Part shown: in pieces, positions 47,601 to 54,936 of the stretch
How positions within the stretch are numbered: the first letter of the stretch is position 1
How the letters are laid out: each line of letters begins with the position of its first letter
NCBI RefSeq assembly: GCF_030605225.1
Contig: NZ_JAUWAV010000003.1
Location: 62,001-126,000, forward strand
DNA length: 64,000 nt
Source: Geoalkalibacter sp.
GTDB taxonomy: Bacteria; Desulfobacterota; Desulfuromonadia; Desulfuromonadales; Geoalkalibacteraceae
Direction of reading: 5' to 3'
Position numbers and translations under genes: made by a program
Notes under the pieces: generated by a model
Databases searched by the model: none
What the model was told of the DNA's origin: nothing
What the model saw: only the letters and a program-made list of their open reading frames with translations

Positions 47601-48492
47601 CGCGTCCGCGACGCTCCGACAGGGATTGGTTGTAGGCGTCGGAACCCACCAGGTCGGTATGCCCGACAATGACCATTTTTTCATCGGGATGGTTCGCGGC
47701 GTACTCCGCGACGCGACGCAGCACGCCGCGCAGGCAGGGTTCGATGAAGGCCTTGTCGAACCAGAAATGCACGACGAAGGCCTTGGCGATCATCCCTCCG
47801 GGGCGCAGACGAATGAGCGCCCGCGTGGTTTCACCGGGCCGCACCGTCGCCCGTGCCTCGCCGGTCATGAGTTGCGGTTGCTCGACCCGGGCGCGGCAGG
47901 TGTAGGCGCCGGGGGGAAAATCCTCTTCGCGCCAGACGTTGTCGTCGCGGTTGACGAGGGTGCGCGAGAGAGGCGCGCCGTCCTCCTGCTCGCCCTCTAC
48001 CGTCACCACCGTTTGCGAATGGTCGAAATCGGGCTGGCCCTCGACGAGCACCTCGACTTCCAGAATGCCCGTATCCGGGCGCGGCGGGGGTGGCGGAGGC
48101 GGGGGGGGGATTTCGCGGCGCGGCGGCGGGGGCGGAATGTACTCGCGCAGGCGAAAGGCGTACTCGAAGCGCAGGGGCCGCCCGGCGATCTCACGCACCT
48201 CCATGGATTCGATCAAGACCTGATCGACGCGCACCGCGGCGGCGATGTCGGCGACAAAGGACACCGGAGCGGCGGCATGGAATTTCTCGCGCAGGGCGCC
48301 GAGCCCCTCGGCCGCCTCCGCGCCGCTCAGCACTCCCGCCAGATTGATGCCGCCCGCGCGCCGCCCCAGCCCCTGCCAGAAATCCCCCTCCAGCGCCGGC
48401 ACACCATGCCCCACCAGGATCTGCTCCTGGTCGCTGTCGATGAACTGCACCTGTTGCAGTTCGAGATCGTCGAGCATGGGGCGTGGAGCCAT
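44608..48492 (-). CDS. Giant CIS fusion: tail-hub-like N-domain, OmpA/peptidoglycan-binding middle, HExxH metallopeptidase-like C-end
   Basis: A 1294-residue protein. Residues 1-118 are homologous to the adjacent 178-residue tail protein (LDDLELQQVQ, GLGRR, VLIE, RFEYAFRLREY). A Pro-rich linker (119-139) and an Ig/carboxypeptidase-regulatory-like segment follow. Residues ~236-308 form an OmpA-like domain (GHTDLVGSDAYNQSLSERRG), with its final strand NRRTEILFV only at ~440, because a PG_binding_1-like unit (~348-395, GPLTSEAIRNFQLDQGLPQTG) is inserted. A second Ig-like segment spans ~505-590. A C-terminal HELAH is at 1198-1202, with D1209 and H1248 as possible third ligands. No signal peptide. 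Candidate tethered effector or envelope anchor. Confidence 0.8.
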   Translation of the reverse strand: MAPRPMLDDLELQQVQFIDSDQEQILVGHGVPALEGDFWQGLGRRAGGINLAGVLSGAEAAEGLGALREKFHAAAPVSFVADIAAAVRVDQVLIESMEVREIAGRPLRFEYAFRLREYIPPPPPRREIPPPPPPPPPRPDTGILEVEVLVEGQPDFDHSQTVVTVEGEQEDGAPLSRTLVNRDDNVWREEDFPPGAYTCRARVEQPQLMTGEARATVRPGETTRALIRLRPGGMIAKAFVVHFWFDKAFIEPCLRGVLRRVAEYAANHPDEKMVIVGHTDLVGSDAYNQSLSERRGRAVYAWLTAGRDPAASRAEWDALRRARPAGQLPSIHDTWSVREYQFILNDLEYYKGGIDEDHGPLTSEAIRNFQLDQGLPQTGQVNDATWSALIAAYLDQDRLAVAENQFLPNAGDGCSNGVVKWLGGGEKDPVRNTQDAWRPNRRTEILFVRASQFPCEVPQPATWNLPSPGGAWCIGPGDPNQRTCFIARGGEQPNKWLVVAAESGQVSVSLSLTRPDGSAVPNEPFALMAPDGEYLHTDAAGRADVGERPSGPQRGRPIPNRTAADGSFRFPDPRPEGTYILHLLELRAPAVARLADAPPQSARGNIVCRRLEGSTPGHLPVVIEPGPTPAVTVNPTITLASDVVVVRKVHTNPARVQVRLGVSSAFTGNGTLTRIGNFVDLFPSAVGGVALTYDGVDNLFSGAQLSAGLTLFAEGTNVSGSMNDVQLSLTLTGGTSPIGPPVIATLTALELTLDVALSRTATGVDPPLLSAAQKIDPGRFVQVRDPGLSHERAMLIVRPPQPSGFTGTLVLTPLDALNPLVRLFTSETPAAADVATGVPHPIPAATVPASGARLFVEARTFSPAARDTGFRLGIQGGEPDGDRVNMTAVQVEISEQATAAAPSRTFTRIGLWNNGYDAAGDIQNQETEANNFVGADRRKFHFRIHDPVANGSVAIDWKTLRNDRRTDDDAPVSQVLTLPETAAGSRVFISRGVLLVTDDTDRDFPTHSGLAAPFDTGLRNAGQSNHRTRRALIDGFVRAEYSPSPGVRLPLLVPVFNRNPDERRRLAVRVIRYTNVANPGFAAATPAYIAGQFLHANRRWNQIGLQIDAGPTTDRQVPAAALNGAGIYAGSADNANEQAALNDLVPLTPDNTLTVVFVPLSGANAYATIAQRVNVALGDRYFIFIDTTLSFNDETLAHELAHVLFNRFDTATDRRFFTLNTNSPTTLVQGTGIVLPDVRIYRRIQNLHTADPDNDPNNDNIINWARRARTARFPIAAGLGPATATTGNNLIQNF

Positions 48493-48503
48493 GACTCAAT
48501 CCT

Positions 48504-48920
48504 TTAGGCCTTGAGCGAATTCAGATGCGCGATGATCGCATCGACCAGGGCCAGGATTTCGGTCTTGACCGCGTCCAGGGACGGCAGGCCGGTGACCACG
48601 TTGGCCACGCTGCGCACGTCGGCGATGGTGCCCGCCTGATCGGGCAGCAGGCTCTCCGCCGCATCGAGAAAGGTGCCGATCTTGGTCGTGAAGGAGGAAA
48701 CTTCGCTCAGCCCGGGGATGGCGCCGACATCGAGCTTGTTGATCTCGGTCTTGAGGCTGTTCATCAGGCCGACGAGCTTGTCGATGAGTTCGCCGACCTG
48801 GGGGATGAGGGAGGTGAGCGCCTGGATCGCCGGCCGGATGGTCGGCACGTTGGCATCGAGAAAATCCTTGAAGTCCTGCAGCACGTCCTTGAGTTCGTCG
48901 AACAGGTTTTTTTCCGCCAT
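48504..48920 (-). CDS. Small helical CIS protein, unknown
   Basis: A 138-residue protein, almost wholly amphipathic helix (NLFDELKDVLQDFKDFLDAN, LVGLMNSLKTEINKLDVGAI, VKTEILALVDAIIAHLNSLK). Start 48920 is preceded by AAGGAGA; the longer frame to 49046 overlaps the upstream gene without reason. Position is between the two tail-hub-like proteins. It is too short for a standard tape measure but could play a ruler or plug role; no family is recognised. Confidence 0.65.
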   Translation of the reverse strand: MAEKNLFDELKDVLQDFKDFLDANVPTIRPAIQALTSLIPQVGELIDKLVGLMNSLKTEINKLDVGAIPGLSEVSSFTTKIGTFLDAAESLLPDQAGTIADVRSVANVVTGLPSLDAVKTEILALVDAIIAHLNSLKA

Positions 48921-48960
48921 GGCCGGTCTCCTTGGGTTGGGAAAAAAGCGATGGTGCCCT

Positions 48961-49497
48961 TCAGCGTGAATTGTTGAACTGGCGCAGGCGCCCGAGCAGA
49001 TCGCCCAGGGGCTCCAGAAAACGCTCGAGACCCGTGGAAAAATCAAAACCGATGTCCAGCCCCTCCACCAGATCGTCGAGCAGCCCCTGGGCCTCGTCGA
49101 GGATGTCGCCGTCGAGCAGGCCGGTGGCCTCGGGCTCCACCGGCTCCATGTATTCCTGCAAGCTCAGCACATAGGCGAAACGCTGCGGCTTGCCGGCCAG
49201 GTCGCGGTATTGCAGATCCTCGATGAGCATGTCCTCGATGGCCGTGTCGGCGACGATGTCGGCGGTGAAGGCCACGGGCCGCCCCGCCTGGAACTTGGCG
49301 TACAGATCGTCGATGAACCGGCGGGAATCCGGACCGCTGGCCACGCCGCCGAGGATCAGCCGCGTCGGGCGCCGCCCCAGATTCTGCAGATGACTGCCGT
49401 CCATGCCCGGCGGCTTGTGCTCGGCCAGGGCGCGCAGGTCGCGCGTGGTGATCTCCTGGACCTGGGGCAGTTCAAGTTCGTCGATCATCGGGCGCAT
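48961..49497 (-). CDS. Tail-hub-like protein (gpU/DNA-circularisation-N-like)
   Basis: A 178-residue protein whose first ~115 residues match the N-terminal domain of the 1294-residue fusion: LDELELPQVQ-type start, NLGRRPTRL, GGVASG, PVAFTADIVA, and RFAYVLSLQEY. The pattern resembles tail proteins of the gpU/DNA-circularisation N-terminal/LysM adaptor class, which sit where tube meets hub. The remaining ~60 residues are acidic and helical, without an effector domain. It is preceded by AAGGGG eleven bases before ATG 49497. Confidence 0.75.
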   Translation of the reverse strand: MRPMIDELELPQVQEITTRDLRALAEHKPPGMDGSHLQNLGRRPTRLILGGVASGPDSRRFIDDLYAKFQAGRPVAFTADIVADTAIEDMLIEDLQYRDLAGKPQRFAYVLSLQEYMEPVEPEATGLLDGDILDEAQGLLDDLVEGLDIGFDFSTGLERFLEPLGDLLGRLRQFNNSR

Positions 49498-49512
49498 GCG
49501 GCGATTGTCCCC

Positions 49513-50856
49513 TTAAAGATCGATGCCGTGACGCCGCGCCTGTTCCTGAAGGATGCGCTGCATCTGTTCGGCGAGCTGGTCGAGATCCTCCTCCGCTTCT
49601 GCCTGGCGTTTCGGTCGTGGGCCGCCTGCCGGTGAGGAGATCAAGGGCACGTGGGGCATCTCGGCTGGTTTTCCTTGCTCTTGCGTTTCCTTGGTTCCCT
49701 CCGGACTTGCGGGAAAAACGAACCCTGAGCCTTCTCCGCGCTGTCGCGCCTGATGCAGCATCTCGGCGAGGGGACGATCAAAACGCCTGGGCGCGGCTAT
49801 GGCGGGCTGATTTCCGCCGGTCTCGCGTATTTCAGGCGGCGGGGTAGGCCCGTCCGTGCCGACGGGCGCCTTTGGCGCAGCACCTTGTTTGGCGCGATCG
49901 CTTTTGGCCGGGCGACGCGATTCGACCTCGGGGAACTGGGCGCCTGGCTCAGGAGAGCCCAAGGACAGAATCGCCAGTTGGTCGCGGCTCAGCGTTGCTC
50001 CCCCCAGGGGTTGCCGCCAGGGATCGAAATGATCGGCGGGGGGATGCGGCGTCATTTTTGTCTCATCTTTTTGCGGCGCTGCATGATGAGTGCTTGGTTT
50101 TTTTCCGATGAACGAAATCTCATCGGCTTTCACAACCGCCTCATGGGAGGCAGCCGCGGGCATGGCCCGTTGCAGGACGCGGCGCGCCCTGGCCTGCATT
50201 TGGCGGCGCCAGGCCGCCACCCGCCTTTCCTCGTCAAGCGGCGGCGCGGCGTCGCCAACGGCCGCTTTCGGCTGCGGCGCCCCTGGCGCCCGGAAGCCGC
50301 GCAGGCGTTTGTTCTTGGGAGCGGAAAGCACGGCCGAGCTGGTTTCCAAGGCCTTCTCCTGCTTATGGGAGGGCGCCAGGTATTCCTGGCGCCGACGAGG
50401 TTGAGCCAGGTCGCGCAGAAGTTCCGGCGGGGCCTGGGCGGGGAGACGAGCGGGTTCCTTCGCGGCAGGCCGCGCCGCCCCGCCGTCCTGCGTGATCTTC
50501 ATGTGCGGCCGTGTTGCGCGCTCTGGTCCGTGCAGCGTCGGCGGCTCCCCTCTGGGGTGGCCTGTTCCCCGAGACATCGGGGCCAGGGAGCTCCGCTTAA
50601 GGGCAGGCGCCGTTTCCGGGGCCGTCGCGGGCCGCTCCAACTCCACTTGGCACAGAGCGTTGCCCCACAGAGGGGTAGGGCGCAGGCGCGGCCGCTGCCG
50701 GATCAGCTCCGCGATCCAGGCGCAGGCCCGCTGCAACCGCTGAAGGCGGACCGTGTGGCGCGCCACCTGGCGTCTTAAGCAACCGGGCGCGCGGCCGCAG
50801 GCCATGGCCCGGTGCGCCGCGCCGAGGGGAAAGAGAGGCTTAATTCCCGCTGCCAT
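49513..50856 (-). CDS. Proline-rich, probably disordered CIS protein
   Basis: A 447-residue protein in the slot where contractile tails usually have the tape measure. It is basic near the N-terminus and Pro/Ala/Arg-rich throughout, with low complexity up to about residue 415. It ends with a regular helix (EEDLDQLAEQMQRILQEQAR). Start overlaps the assembly-chaperone-like gene by 17 bases in the +1 frame. It does not look like the long coiled-coil of a normal tape measure; the C-terminal helix may bind the baseplate or tube. The gene is supported by its position and lack of overlap with a better frame, but no family is recognised. Confidence 0.55.
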   Translation of the reverse strand: MAAGIKPLFPLGAAHRAMACGRAPGCLRRQVARHTVRLQRLQRACAWIAELIRQRPRLRPTPLWGNALCQVELERPATAPETAPALKRSSLAPMSRGTGHPRGEPPTLHGPERATRPHMKITQDGGAARPAAKEPARLPAQAPPELLRDLAQPRRRQEYLAPSHKQEKALETSSAVLSAPKNKRLRGFRAPGAPQPKAAVGDAAPPLDEERRVAAWRRQMQARARRVLQRAMPAAASHEAVVKADEISFIGKKPSTHHAAPQKDETKMTPHPPADHFDPWRQPLGGATLSRDQLAILSLGSPEPGAQFPEVESRRPAKSDRAKQGAAPKAPVGTDGPTPPPEIRETGGNQPAIAAPRRFDRPLAEMLHQARQRGEGSGFVFPASPEGTKETQEQGKPAEMPHVPLISSPAGGPRPKRQAEAEEDLDQLAEQMQRILQEQARRHGIDL

Positions 50857-51319
50857 GGTCCCTGCCTTCGCGTCGCGCCATCTCGAGGTAGAGCAGGATC
50901 TGGCCGATGGTCATGCCGCTCACTTCCTCGGGGGTCCAGCCGAACTCCCGCGCCAGGATGAAACAGGCCTTGGCCAGAGGGGCCTGCACGTATTCCTCAA
51001 GGGCGTCGCGCGGCGTGTCGATGCCGCTGATGTGGTTGATGCGCTCCACCAGAAAGCGCCCCAGCCCGGCGGGCAGCTGCATGACCTGATCGACGCTCAG
51101 GCTCGGCTCGGCCAGGGCCTGCTTGATCATCAGCGCCGCCGAGAGGCTTTCGTCCTCCTTGGCCGCCTTGTCGATGCGCTGCAGATCGCGCACCGACAAG
51201 GGTCGCAGGGCGACGCGCCGCACGGAGGCGCCCCCCCCGGCCGGCAACAGGTCGGAGGGGATTTCCACCTCGTGGGTCAGGGTGCATCCGGCCAGCAGCT
51301 CCTCGGGAGAGAGCATCAT
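50840..51319 (-). CDS. Tail-assembly-chaperone-like protein
   Basis: A 159-residue protein just after the tube gene, the position of phage tail-assembly chaperones. The LRPLSVRDLQRIDKAAKEDE region and the C-terminal GWTPEEVSGMTIGQILLYLE helix match the style of those proteins. GGAGG precedes the ATGATG start. Its 3' end overlaps the next gene by 17 bases, but no slippery heptamer could be identified with confidence, so programmed frameshifting is not claimed. Confidence 0.7.
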   Translation of the reverse strand: MMLSPEELLAGCTLTHEVEIPSDLLPAGGGASVRRVALRPLSVRDLQRIDKAAKEDESLSAALMIKQALAEPSLSVDQVMQLPAGLGRFLVERINHISGIDTPRDALEEYVQAPLAKACFILAREFGWTPEEVSGMTIGQILLYLEMARREGRDHGSGN

Positions 51320-51321
51320 TG

Positions 51322-51861
51322 CTAGCCTCCCTCATCCACGAACACCGGACCGATGGTGACTTCGCCCTCGACGTCGATGATCTCCACGGACAGGGCCTTG
51401 AAGCTCACCTCTTCCATGATGAAGTCGTCCTCGGGCAAGCTGAAGCTCCAGTTCTGCAGCTGCACGCCGTTGATCACCAGTTCGGCGTGGCCGATGGTGG
51501 CCGGATCATCGAGGCGCAGGGTCATGTTGAAGGCCGGCTGCACGTAGGGTTCGGCGGTGGAGGGGATGAAGGTTTTACGCCCCAGCAGCAGGCCGAGCAG
51601 GGCGCCGTTGATGTAGGCGCGGCCCACCGTGCCGCTGACGTGGATGTTGCCGGGGTGCAGGGACGTCGGGTAGCGGCGGCCGATTTCGTGAAACTCTTCC
51701 AGATCGGTCCGCACGCAGACTTTGACGTCGACCACCCGTCCCACCGCCTGCTGGATGTCGTAGGCGTTGATGACCGAGCCGGCGTCGCGTCCCTCAGCGG
51801 TGTCGAGGGGGGCCAGGGTCAGGGTGCCGTGGGCTCCGGTGAACACATTGGTGTTGGCCAT
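51322..51861 (-). CDS. Tail tube protein
   Basis: A 179-residue inner-tube subunit. The layout is beta-rich with GHAELVINGVQLQNWSFSL and DFIMEEVSFKALSVEII; the tube gene is directly downstream of the sheath gene, as in contractile tails. AAGGAGG precedes ATG 51861. Only one tube gene is present, whereas many extracellular injection systems have two or more. Confidence 0.88.
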   Translation of the reverse strand: MANTNVFTGAHGTLTLAPLDTAEGRDAGSVINAYDIQQAVGRVVDVKVCVRTDLEEFHEIGRRYPTSLHPGNIHVSGTVGRAYINGALLGLLLGRKTFIPSTAEPYVQPAFNMTLRLDDPATIGHAELVINGVQLQNWSFSLPEDDFIMEEVSFKALSVEIIDVEGEVTIGPVFVDEGG

Positions 51862-51876
51862 GACGGTACGTCCTCC

Positions 51877-53553
51877 TTATTCCAGGAACATGGTGACTTT
51901 GATGAAGTCGATGCTGAAGGTCGGGCGCAGCACCAGGGTGACCCGTGCGATGCCCTGGCGTTCTTCCTCGCGCGTGGCGCTCACGTCGAGCTCGTAGCTG
52001 ATGAGCATTTCGTCGTTGACCATCTCGGTGAGAAAGCTGTTGATGGTGGTGCGCATGGCGCCGCGCACCCGCTCGTTGTTGAGCAGGCCGATGTAGGGCG
52101 TGGCGGCCGAGCGCACGCCGAACTTGGCGTAATCGACGATGCGCCTGGTGGTGATCTGATGCCAGGCGGTGTTGGTGCTGGTGGTGATGCCCTTGACGAT
52201 GCGAAAGCCCTGGCGCTGCTCGAAGGCCAGGACGCGGGCCTGCACCAGTTGGGTAAGCTCGGCGGCGGTGAATTTGCGCTCCAGGCCGCCGACCCGCACC
52301 GTCTTGTTGGTCAGACTGATATGCGGCGAAAAGGCGGCCAGCAGGCCGGCCACGGCGGCGGCCGCGTAGGCGCCGGGCAGAGTCACCTCGACGGGCGGCG
52401 TGGCGGCGGTGTCGGTGACCCTGATGCCTGGCGCGGCGAGGATCACCCGATCGCTGGCGACGTTGTGGCCGCGGATGTCGTCGAGGCCGGCGCCGACGCC
52501 GCTGCCCGTCACAGCGATGCGGTCCTTGCGGATGGCGTCCGAGGAGGCCGTCTGGCAATGGGCGTCGAGCTCGTCGGCGAAGCTGTCGTCCTGGCCGGCG
52601 GCGACGATGATGTGGGCGTCCTCGTTGAGCAGCGCCCCGAGTCCCGCCTGATAGTCGGCGCCGAACTCGCCGTTGTTGCCGGTGGTGTTGGCGCCGGTGC
52701 CGAAGGCGCCGAAGGCATCGGCGGCGCTGCTCTTGGCGGGCGTTTCATCGGCGTTGGCCAGGGCGCTGCCCTCGACCCAGGCCGAGAGGCGCTTGAGGTC
52801 GGCCACCAGGTCCTGGCCGTCGACGACGATGTAGCTTTCCTTGAGCTCGCCTAGGGCCAGGGTCACCTTGACGGCGCTGCTCTTGTCCACCACGTAGGAG
52901 GCGGTGAGCACATCCGCCGCGCCGGGCGCCGGTCCGCCGAAGGTTAGAGCTCCCGTGGCGCGGTCGATCTTGACCTCGCCGGGGCCGGGGGCCGCCGCGT
53001 CATCGTCGTAGAGAAGCTTGAGGGAGCGGGTCAGGCCGTCGGCGTCGGTGAACAGGCGCAGGCGGTTGCGCGCGCTCTTGACCACCGGCGTGCGCTCCAG
53101 ACTGATGGCGGCGCCGCCGCTGTGTTGCTCCTCCTCGATGAAGGCGTTCTGGTCGGCGTCCCACACGTTGACCTTGAGGTCGTTGCCCCAGGTGCCCGGG
53201 GTTTTCGCGCGCAGCCGCACGTTGGGTCCGCCGGCGGAGCTCAGCGTGTAGTCGGCCTGCGCGGCGGCCGCCGAGGCGACGCGCACGGCGAAGACGGTGG
53301 TGGCGCCATGCGCGAAGGCCAGTTCCAGGGCGCGCACCAGGGTCAGCTCGTCGCTGGCGCCGTCGATCCATGGATCATAGGGACCAAACACCTGGCGCGC
53401 CTCGGCATAGCTGCCGAGCAGCACCGGCGTGCCCGTCGGCCCCTTGCTGGCGGTGCCGATCACCCCCAGGTTGCCGACCGTCACCCGACCGGGGGTGATG
53501 AGCCCCTCGGGGCGAACCTCGATGTAAACACCCGGCAAGATCATCTCTGTCAT
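51877..53553 (-). CDS. Contractile tail sheath protein
   Basis: A 558-residue sheath. N-terminal PGVYIEVRPEG and GVIGTASKGPTGTPVLLGSYAEA, and the C-terminal domain AWHQITTRRIVDYAKFG with MLISYELDVSATREEERQG and FIKVTMFLE, are diagnostic of the tail sheath family that contracts to drive the tube. A single sheath gene is present rather than two or three paralogs. AAGGAG precedes ATG 53553. Confidence 0.95.
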   Translation of the reverse strand: MTEMILPGVYIEVRPEGLITPGRVTVGNLGVIGTASKGPTGTPVLLGSYAEARQVFGPYDPWIDGASDELTLVRALELAFAHGATTVFAVRVASAAAAQADYTLSSAGGPNVRLRAKTPGTWGNDLKVNVWDADQNAFIEEEQHSGGAAISLERTPVVKSARNRLRLFTDADGLTRSLKLLYDDDAAAPGPGEVKIDRATGALTFGGPAPGAADVLTASYVVDKSSAVKVTLALGELKESYIVVDGQDLVADLKRLSAWVEGSALANADETPAKSSAADAFGAFGTGANTTGNNGEFGADYQAGLGALLNEDAHIIVAAGQDDSFADELDAHCQTASSDAIRKDRIAVTGSGVGAGLDDIRGHNVASDRVILAAPGIRVTDTAATPPVEVTLPGAYAAAAVAGLLAAFSPHISLTNKTVRVGGLERKFTAAELTQLVQARVLAFEQRQGFRIVKGITTSTNTAWHQITTRRIVDYAKFGVRSAATPYIGLLNNERVRGAMRTTINSFLTEMVNDEMLISYELDVSATREEERQGIARVTLVLRPTFSIDFIKVTMFLE

Positions 53554-53637
53554 GGCCTTTTCTCTCCTTGGTTTGCGCCTTGCGCCTGACGCGGGTCGCC
53601 GGGACCTGGATCAGGGTTCAGCGGTTGGGGGATGCTC

Positions 53638-54603
53638 TCAGCCCAGGCGCCGCGCGCCGGCGCGCAGGTAAATCACGGCCGGCGCGCCGAGGGCGGGATC
53701 CTGGTAAGTGATGCTCAGTCGCTCCCGGGGGCCGTTCAGGCGCAGGGGATTGTCGAAGGCGATCAGCCCGGGTCGGTATTCGTCGGCCACGCCGTCCTCG
53801 TCCCAGTCGCCCAGGGGGATGGGATCGCCGGCGGGGGCAAAGGCCCCAAGAAAGGTCGCAAGATCGGCAAACACCACCTGGGCGTGGCGGTCGGGGTGGT
53901 TCGGCGCACCGACCGCCGTCAGGAAGGAGGGCAGGTCGGGATAGGCGGTGGGCGCGGCGGGGTTGTCCAGATCCAGGCGCCCCAGGGTCACCTGTGCCCC
54001 GCTGAAGCCGGCGGGCAGATAGGCGAGGGCGGCCAGTCCGGTGAGGGTCAGGGGCGCGCGGCTGCTGCCGGAAACGACCAGCGCCGATGCGCCGAGGTTG
54101 TCCCAGCGCACGATTTCATCGCGCACCGTGGTGGTTTCGCGGGCCGGGGAATGGCGCTCCTCGGGATCGGCATGAATGGGAATGCGCGCGATGAGGCTTT
54201 CGGCGCCGTCGAGGTCGCGATAGCGATGTTCGTAGAGCACCTGAAAATCCGTGGTCTTACGCCAGGCGCCAAGGGAGAAGATCTCCTCGGCCAGACCCGT
54301 GTCCTTCTGCTTGAAAATCAGAAAGCCGGCATTCCACAGATCGGTGCGCGCCTCCAGCAGACGCTGCTGCAACTCGGCCGTCAGGGTATCGACCTCGCTT
54401 GGCGTGGCTCCCCACAACTGAAAGCGCACCACTGCCTCCAGCCGACCGCCCTTGAGGGCGATGACGGCAAAACCCGCGGCGCGCTCGTTGCCGCGCCGGT
54501 TGCCCAGCCCCAGGGTCTTTTCGGCAAGGCTGACCGTGTTCACCGTCGGCGCGGGCAACCCGGCCGCGGCCGGGGGCAGATAGCTTTGCAGAGTGCTCAG
54601 CAT
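53638..54603 (-). CDS. Putative tail cap/terminator protein of the CIS
   Basis: A 321-residue protein, first gene of the leftward block. The N-terminal ~165 residues (LQQRLLEARTDLWNAGFLIFK, FQVLYEHRYRD, SLIARIPIH) have the character of tail-terminator or cap proteins, and the position directly upstream of the sheath fits. A DWDEDGVADEYRPG segment resembles a calcium-binding EF-like loop. The C-terminal domain is not recognised. Function is inferred mainly from context. Confidence 0.6.
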   Translation of the reverse strand: MLSTLQSYLPPAAAGLPAPTVNTVSLAEKTLGLGNRRGNERAAGFAVIALKGGRLEAVVRFQLWGATPSEVDTLTAELQQRLLEARTDLWNAGFLIFKQKDTGLAEEIFSLGAWRKTTDFQVLYEHRYRDLDGAESLIARIPIHADPEERHSPARETTTVRDEIVRWDNLGASALVVSGSSRAPLTLTGLAALAYLPAGFSGAQVTLGRLDLDNPAAPTAYPDLPSFLTAVGAPNHPDRHAQVVFADLATFLGAFAPAGDPIPLGDWDEDGVADEYRPGLIAFDNPLRLNGPRERLSITYQDPALGAPAVIYLRAGARRLG

Positions 54604-54936
54604 CGTTGTGGTGCCGTTTCCGGTTGGGGGAGTTTTGCAAGCCCTGCTGGTGGAGTTATTTCATTGAAAAAATTTACTTAGAATGCGGGCTCGTGGTGAA
54701 AATCTGCCACGCTCCAGGGAAAATTCAATCGACAGGGCAATTATTTTTGTTACATGAGGTGGGGTTTAGCACTGGATGGAAAATCAGGAGGGAAGGCTAT
54801 GGCTACCTGGGGTGGATGCTGTTGTTAATGTGTTGAAATTTTTAGGAATATGCGGAGGTGGTCGGTTGCGCCACGCCGAAAATAGCCGACAAGGTTGGTT
54901 GTTGGTTAATGAATTGGGCCATATGGAGCGCGGATT
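54604..54936. other. A+T-richer intergenic region upstream of the CIS block
   Basis: These 333 bases separate the leftward CIS block from the leftward cyclic-nucleotide protein gene. Base composition is clearly lower in G+C than the surroundings. I saw no convincing -35/-10 pair and no GG-N10-GC sigma54 pattern for the CIS. A nine-codon frame (54799-54828, MATWGGCCC) on the rightward strand has a GGAGGG site in front but no downstream gene; it may be chance. Confidence 0.5.

Noticed and set aside
50840-50856. Programmed frameshift between chaperone-like and Pro-rich genes
   Set aside because: The 17-base overlap and phage precedent are suggestive, but I could not identify a convincing slippery sequence, and the second gene has its own ATG.
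30899-54603. Intact prophage
   Set aside because: Only tail and baseplate genes are present; no head, packaging, replication, integration or lysis gene and no attachment-site repeats were seen at the ends.
54604-54700. Sigma54 promoter for the CIS block
   Set aside because: A TTGCA-like -12 element is present but no GG lies ten bases ahead of its GC.
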